Assembly (NCBI RefSeq): GCF_002020355.1
Contig: NZ_MPZV01000001.1
Span: 620,001-684,000 of the forward strand
Length of the DNA stretch: 64,000 nucleotides
From: Thioclava sediminum
GTDB lineage: Bacteria > Pseudomonadota > Alphaproteobacteria > Rhodobacterales > Rhodobacteraceae
Reading direction: 5' to 3'
This document shows positions 39,801-45,800 of the stretch, piece by piece (the first letter of the stretch is position 1; each line of letters opens with the position of its first letter). Under the pieces are notes generated by a model, which was not told where the DNA came from, ran no database searches, and saw only the letters and a program-made list of their open reading frames with translations. Made by a program: the position numbers and the translations under genes.

Positions 39801-42800
39801 GTTGCAGCGAGGCGTTCTCGGCCACGAAGCCGGTGCCCTGATCGGGGTCGATCGTGCCGTCGCCCAGAAGCGCGCCGCCGACACCCGCGAAGAGGTTCAG
39901 ATCCGACAGGGTGAAGATCAGGATATTCGCACCCAGCACGGTCTCGGTCGTCACGCCCGAGGGCACGATGATGTCGCTCGCGAAGCTCTTGATGCCGAAC
40001 TTGCCCGAGGCCACGATCACGCCCGCCACGTTCAGTTCCGACACGGTGCCCGAGACGGAGAAGCCGTCGTCGCGGGTCAGGCCGTCGGTGGCATCCGCGA
40101 GGCTCAGCAAGTCGAGCCCGGTGACGCCGCCCAGCGAGGCCCAATTCAGGAAGGTGCCGTCGATGGCTGCGAAATTGCCGTCTACCGCGAGGTCCGCGAG
40201 GGTGATCTGGAAGGCGTCGATGCCGCGCAGGCCGAGGCTCGCGACGGTGACGCGCAGCGCGGTCCAACCGATGGTGACGGTCTCGTTATCCCATTGCGTG
40301 GCCGGATCGCTGTCATTCGTCGCCGCATTATCGGTCAGCACGCCGAGGCGGGTCACCTGCGCGAATTCGAGCGCGTCGTCCAGACCCATCGAAGCATAGA
40401 TGCCGGTGCCCTGATCGAGAAGCCCGGTCACCTCGTTCGTGGTCGCGTCGCGGTCGAACGCGCCGCCAGCACCAACGAAGATCTGCGCACCGGTGATCTT
40501 GAAGCTGGTGATGTCGGCGGCGGTCAGGGCGATCACGCCGTCATTGATATCGGCGGTCGAGATCGAGCCTTCGACCGTGCCATAGACCAGCACGAACCCG
40601 CCGAGCGCCAGATCGAGCGTGCCGCCGAAGGCGATGCCGGTATCGGCGTTGATCTGAGCGATCCCGGGGTTCTCGGCCGGATCGACAATGGCCGACCAGT
40701 TCAGCTTGGTCGCGCCCATCGAGGCCGTGTTCATGCGGAAGTAAAGACCGGTGACCCCGAGCGCGAACTCGTTGGGCAGGCCGCGCATCCCGACATAATC
40801 GACCGAAAGCGACAGCGCGCTCCAGCTGTGAGGTGTGGCGGTGCCGAGTTTCTCTTTCACGACGATCAGTTCGAGCGTGCCGCCCGACGCGAGGAAGCCC
40901 GTGCCCTGATCGGCAATCGCGGTGGGAGCATTGGCATCATCGAAGGCACCGCCGACACCGGCGAAGAAGTTCACATTGGTCAGGGTCAGCCGCGTGACCT
41001 GCGCATCGGTGATCGCCGCCTGGATGGTGTCGTCGATCGACTCGGTCGAGGCCGAGAAGTTGAAGGTCGCCAGCGCGAAGACCGTCTCGGAAATCTCGAC
41101 GGATAGCGTGCCGGACACCGCCAGCTGATCACCCGGGCCCAGATCGCCAAGCGCCGTGGTCACGTCGGTATCGTTCACAGTCGACCAGTCGAGGTGCGGG
41201 CCGGTCGGCGCGGTTGTCGAGTTCGAGGCCAGCGACATGCCCGACAGCTTGATCTGGACCGCGTCGATGCCCTTGGCCTCCAGCGCGCTCAGCGAGCCGA
41301 TCACCCCGGAATATTTCACACCGGTCGTCGTGTCGGTCAGCAGGCCGAGCGCGAGATTACCGCCATTCGCATAAAGACCCGCGGCATCGCCCAAGAGGTT
41401 CAGCGTGGTCGTGCCGGTCGCCTCATCCGTGGCGGTCGACGCACCGGTGCCCGCGAAGAACTCGACATCGCTGAGCGTCACGAAAGTCAGCGTGCCCGCG
41501 GTGATATCGACGAGATCGAGCGTCTCGGCGCTGCCCGCCTGCGCCGTCACGTCGATCGCCCTCAGCCCGAAGCCCGCGCGCAGATAGACGAAATCGCCCA
41601 CCGCCAGCGTCAGTTTGCCCGACACCGCGAGGCTCACCGTGTCGGTCACCTCTTCGAGGCCAGTCAGGCTCGACCAATCGAGATTGGAGAGGGTGGTATC
41701 GCTGACCGAGTTGTAGAGCACTTTGAGGCTCGCAAGGTTCAGCGTCACGCCTTCGACATTCACCAGACCGAGGCTCGCGAGGCTCGCCGACACGCCGGTA
41801 TAGCTGACCGGGATCGGGTCGGTGGTGGTCAGGATGCCGATGTAGAAATTGCCCCCCGCCGCCGAGAAGCCGATGGCGTTCGTCGTATCGATCCCGCTTG
41901 CGCCGATCGTGCCGCCCGCCCCCGCGAAGAGGCTCAGATCGGTGAGCGTGATGTAGAGCAGATCGCCGGTGATGCCGCCGACCGAGGTGCCCGCGGTCTT
42001 CTCGACCGAGAAGCTGCCGGTCAGCAGCACGGTGTCCGAGATGTTCAGCTCGTCGATAGTCGCGCCGACGAAGAAACGCTCGGTATTGTCGAAGCCGTTC
42101 GTGGCATCGGTCAGCGCGAGCGTCGTGCCCAGATCGAGCCCCTTCCAGGTCATCACGGTCGGGTTCACCGCGACCATCGCATCGGCGGCGTTGACCTCGA
42201 CCACGAAATCGCTGACGGCAAGCGTGAAGCCCGGAATGCCCGCGACCTCGACGGTGCCGACATAGAGCTTGATCGCGTTCCAGGCGTTCAGCACGGCGCC
42301 GGTCGTTCCATCGACATTCTTCACCGAGGCGAATTCGAACAGCACCCCTTCCGCGCCGAAGCCGGTGCCGATCAGCTTGTTCTCAAGATCGCGGTCCAGC
42401 CCGTTGACCTTGCCATTCCCATCGGTGGTGAAGCCGCCGCCGCTGCCCACGAAGATGTAGCCATCGGCCAGCGCGAAGGTCATCACCTGCGCATCGGTCA
42501 GATCGGTGCCAAGCGGATTATCCGCCGCGGCGATGGTCTGCTTGGTCACCGTGATCGAGATGTCGCCCGCGAGCAGAACGGTGCTCTTGACCGTGAAGAC
42601 CGCGCGCACATCGATGGTGAAGCCCGTGAAAGTGCTGTCGAAGCTGAAGCTCGGCCCACCGACCTGGGTCCAGTCGAACGCCATGCTCGCATAGGTCACG
42701 TCGAGCGCATCGACCGTCGCGGTCACATCGGTGATCCCATGCAGCGTGGCGGCGGTCGAGAGTTCCAGCGCGGTGACCTTCTGGCCGAGGTTGGCCCCTG

Positions 42801-45800
42801 CCGAGGTCACGGTGAACATGGCGAGCGTCAGATCGAGGGTCGGGATTTCGAAGCCGGTCGCATTGGTCAGATCGTAGCTGCCGCCCGAGACCTCGGCGCC
42901 GACACCCGCGAAGAGGCGCCCGTCCGTGATCAAGAGCGTGAAGTAATCGCCATCCACCGTCGCGCCGTCGAAGGTCACGCTGGTCTTGGCCGAGCTTTTC
43001 AGCTCGAAGGTGCCGCTGACATAGACCGCGTCACTCACGATCAGCGTCGCGGTGGCCTCGACCTTGGTGAGCGCACCGTTCAGCGTCAGCCCGGCATCGC
43101 TCAGCGCGCCCTGGTCCCAATTCAGCGGAGTGGCACCGCCAGATGCGGTATTCACCTGAACGGAAACATTGCTGACCTCGGCGGTCAGCCCGGTGATGCC
43201 GACCGGGGTCGCGTTGGCGAAGGAGAAGTCGATGCCGGTATAGGTTGTGCCGCCCGAGCTCAGCACCGCGAAGGTGCCGGTGAAGCCGGTGACCGAGAAG
43301 CCGAAGGCGTTAGTGGTGTCGACGGTGACCGGGCCGCTCGTATCGAAGACCGCGCCGGTGCCCGCGAAGAATTTGACCGCGTCGAAGCCGAAGACCATCA
43401 GATCGCCGATCGTGTCGGTCGCGCCGGTCAAGCCGCTGACGATGGTTTTGGTGAAGCTGAACCCGCCCGCGATCAGAACCTCGCCGCCGATGGCCAGCGT
43501 CACGTCGCCCGATACTTTCGCGAGCGGCGCGGTCGCGCCCGTCGCCGCGCTGTCGATCTCGGAGACGACGAGCTTGGCGCTCAGCGCATCGTTCGGGTCG
43601 GTCAGTTGCGAGGTCACCAGCTCCAGCGCGCCGTTCGAGAGCGTGGCAGTCACGCCGTCGACGTTCACCAGACCCAGCGCACCGACCGTGCCATCGGCGA
43701 TTACCCACTGACGGCCCGTTGCGGTCTCGCGGATCATCTTGACCGAGAAGCTGAGATTGTCGACCGCGAAGCCGACCGAGCTATTGGGCTGGCCGAGGGT
43801 GAAGTAGCCGTTCGCGCCGCTACCCGCGAAGAACGAGCCGCCGGTGAGCGAGATGGTGGTGACGTCGAACCCGGCGGTGACGGCGGTGGTCGTGCCGGTG
43901 CCCACTTCGTAGAGCACACCGTCGAGGCCGGTGTCGGTGGTGTAGCCAATCGGCGAGCCGACGCCGTCGCTGGTCGCGAGGCTCACGAAATCGCCGACCG
44001 AGATTTCCATCAGACCGGCATTGCCCGCGAAGCCCGCGGTCACGAAGCCCGGACCGTCGATCGCGAAGGCATCCGCCTCGGTGCCACCCTCGAGACGCTC
44101 GACCCCGGTGAAGGTGATGGTGAGGCCGTTCCAGCTGAGCGACCCCTCGTTGATGCCGGTGATCGTCCAGACCGTCGCGGCGTCCGGACCCTCGATCGTG
44201 TCGTTGAAGCCAGCGCCCGCCGCGATCGAGGTGATCGGTGCGCCGGGCGTGCCATAGGTCACGCCGTTGACGGTGACGGTGCCGTCGAGGTTCACGGTGT
44301 AGGTCAGGTTGCTGTCGGCGGTGCCGTCGAGCGCGCCACCCGCTTCCGAGATCGCGCCGGCCACCGGAGCGCCGAGGCTCGGGGCCGCGTCGGGAAGACC
44401 GATGCGCTCGCCGGTACCAAGCGTCGCGTTCATCACCGAAGCGTCGGCGTCATGGTCGAGGCCGAGCGCGTGGCCGATCTCGTGGAGCAGGACGGTGTAG
44501 AGGTCGACGCCCTCGGAGGCCGCACCGTCGGTCGCCACCAGACGATCGCCTGCGAGCAGATCGAACTCGGTGCTGTCGCCCGGCGTCGCGTCGATGAACC
44601 AACCGGCCCCGGCGGCGTCGGCGTCGATCTCGATCAGCGTGCCGGTAATCCGGGCGAGTGCGCCGTCCTCGAGATCGGTGATGGTGAAGGTGAGTTGCGA
44701 CAGGATCGCCGCGTCGGTGCGGCTGGCCCATTGAGCGAGGGCTTCGTCGAAGATCGGAGCAACCTGCGCCTCGGTGAGATCGGCGGTGCCTGTGCCAGCC
44801 GCCGCGGGATCGAGACGAAGCGATTGTCCGCTCTCCTCCGCAAACGGGATCTGGATGCCGAGTGCCGAGGCCAGACCGGCGAACAGTGCGCGGAGGTTCT
44901 CGGCGAACCCGGCACCGGGCGTGATGACCGGCGCGGTGAACGCGTCGGACAGTTGGAGCGCGCCATCGACCGGGTCCGAGGTTGCGAGTTGAAGTTCGGG
45001 AAGCGCGATCCGTTCACCCGTGCCGAGGCTCTCCCCCATCACGGCCAGATCGGCATCGTGGTCGTAACCGAGCGCATGGCCGATCTCGTGGGTGAGGACC
45101 GTCAGCAGATCGACGCCATCGATCGGCTCGCTCGTATCGAGACCGGTGAACCAACCGGCCCCTGCCGCGTCGGCATCGACTTCGATATGCGTGCCGGTGA
45201 TCCGGGCAAGCGCGCCGTCCTCGAGATCGGTGATCGAGATGGTGAGCTGCGACAGGATCGCCGCGTCATCGGTCCGGGCCGCCCACTGAGCGAGCGCTTC
45301 CTCGAAGACCGGGGCAAGCTGCTCCTCGGTCAGATCCGCGGCGCTCGAGCCCGTCGGGGCGGTACCGGCGAAATGGAGGTAATCGGCTTGCGGGCCCCAC
45401 GGACCAGCGTTGAAGAATTCGCCAAGACCAAGGGTTTCACTGATTTTTTGGAACAGGTCCTGGAGCGCAGCGAGAACCGCCCCATTGTTGGAGTTTTGCG
45501 TATTTTCGTTATTCGTCAGTGCATTAGTGGTTGCGGCCGGGGGGCCAGTAGGCTCATTTCCGGTCAGATCGGCCACGGAGCTGCTTGCGGGGTCTTGTCC
45601 CGCGCCAAAGCTTCCACGTAGCTGCGACAGCATCGCACCGAGCAGCTCGCGCAGCCCTTCGATGCCCTGATTTTCTTGAATATCGAACTGGGCAAGGAAC
45701 GCTTCGAAGGGCGTTGGCTGCCCCTCTTCCTGCACGTCCTGCGGAGCGACGGCTTGCGTTGCAGCGGCAGGATTTCCCCAGTCTTCCGGCCAGTCCACAC

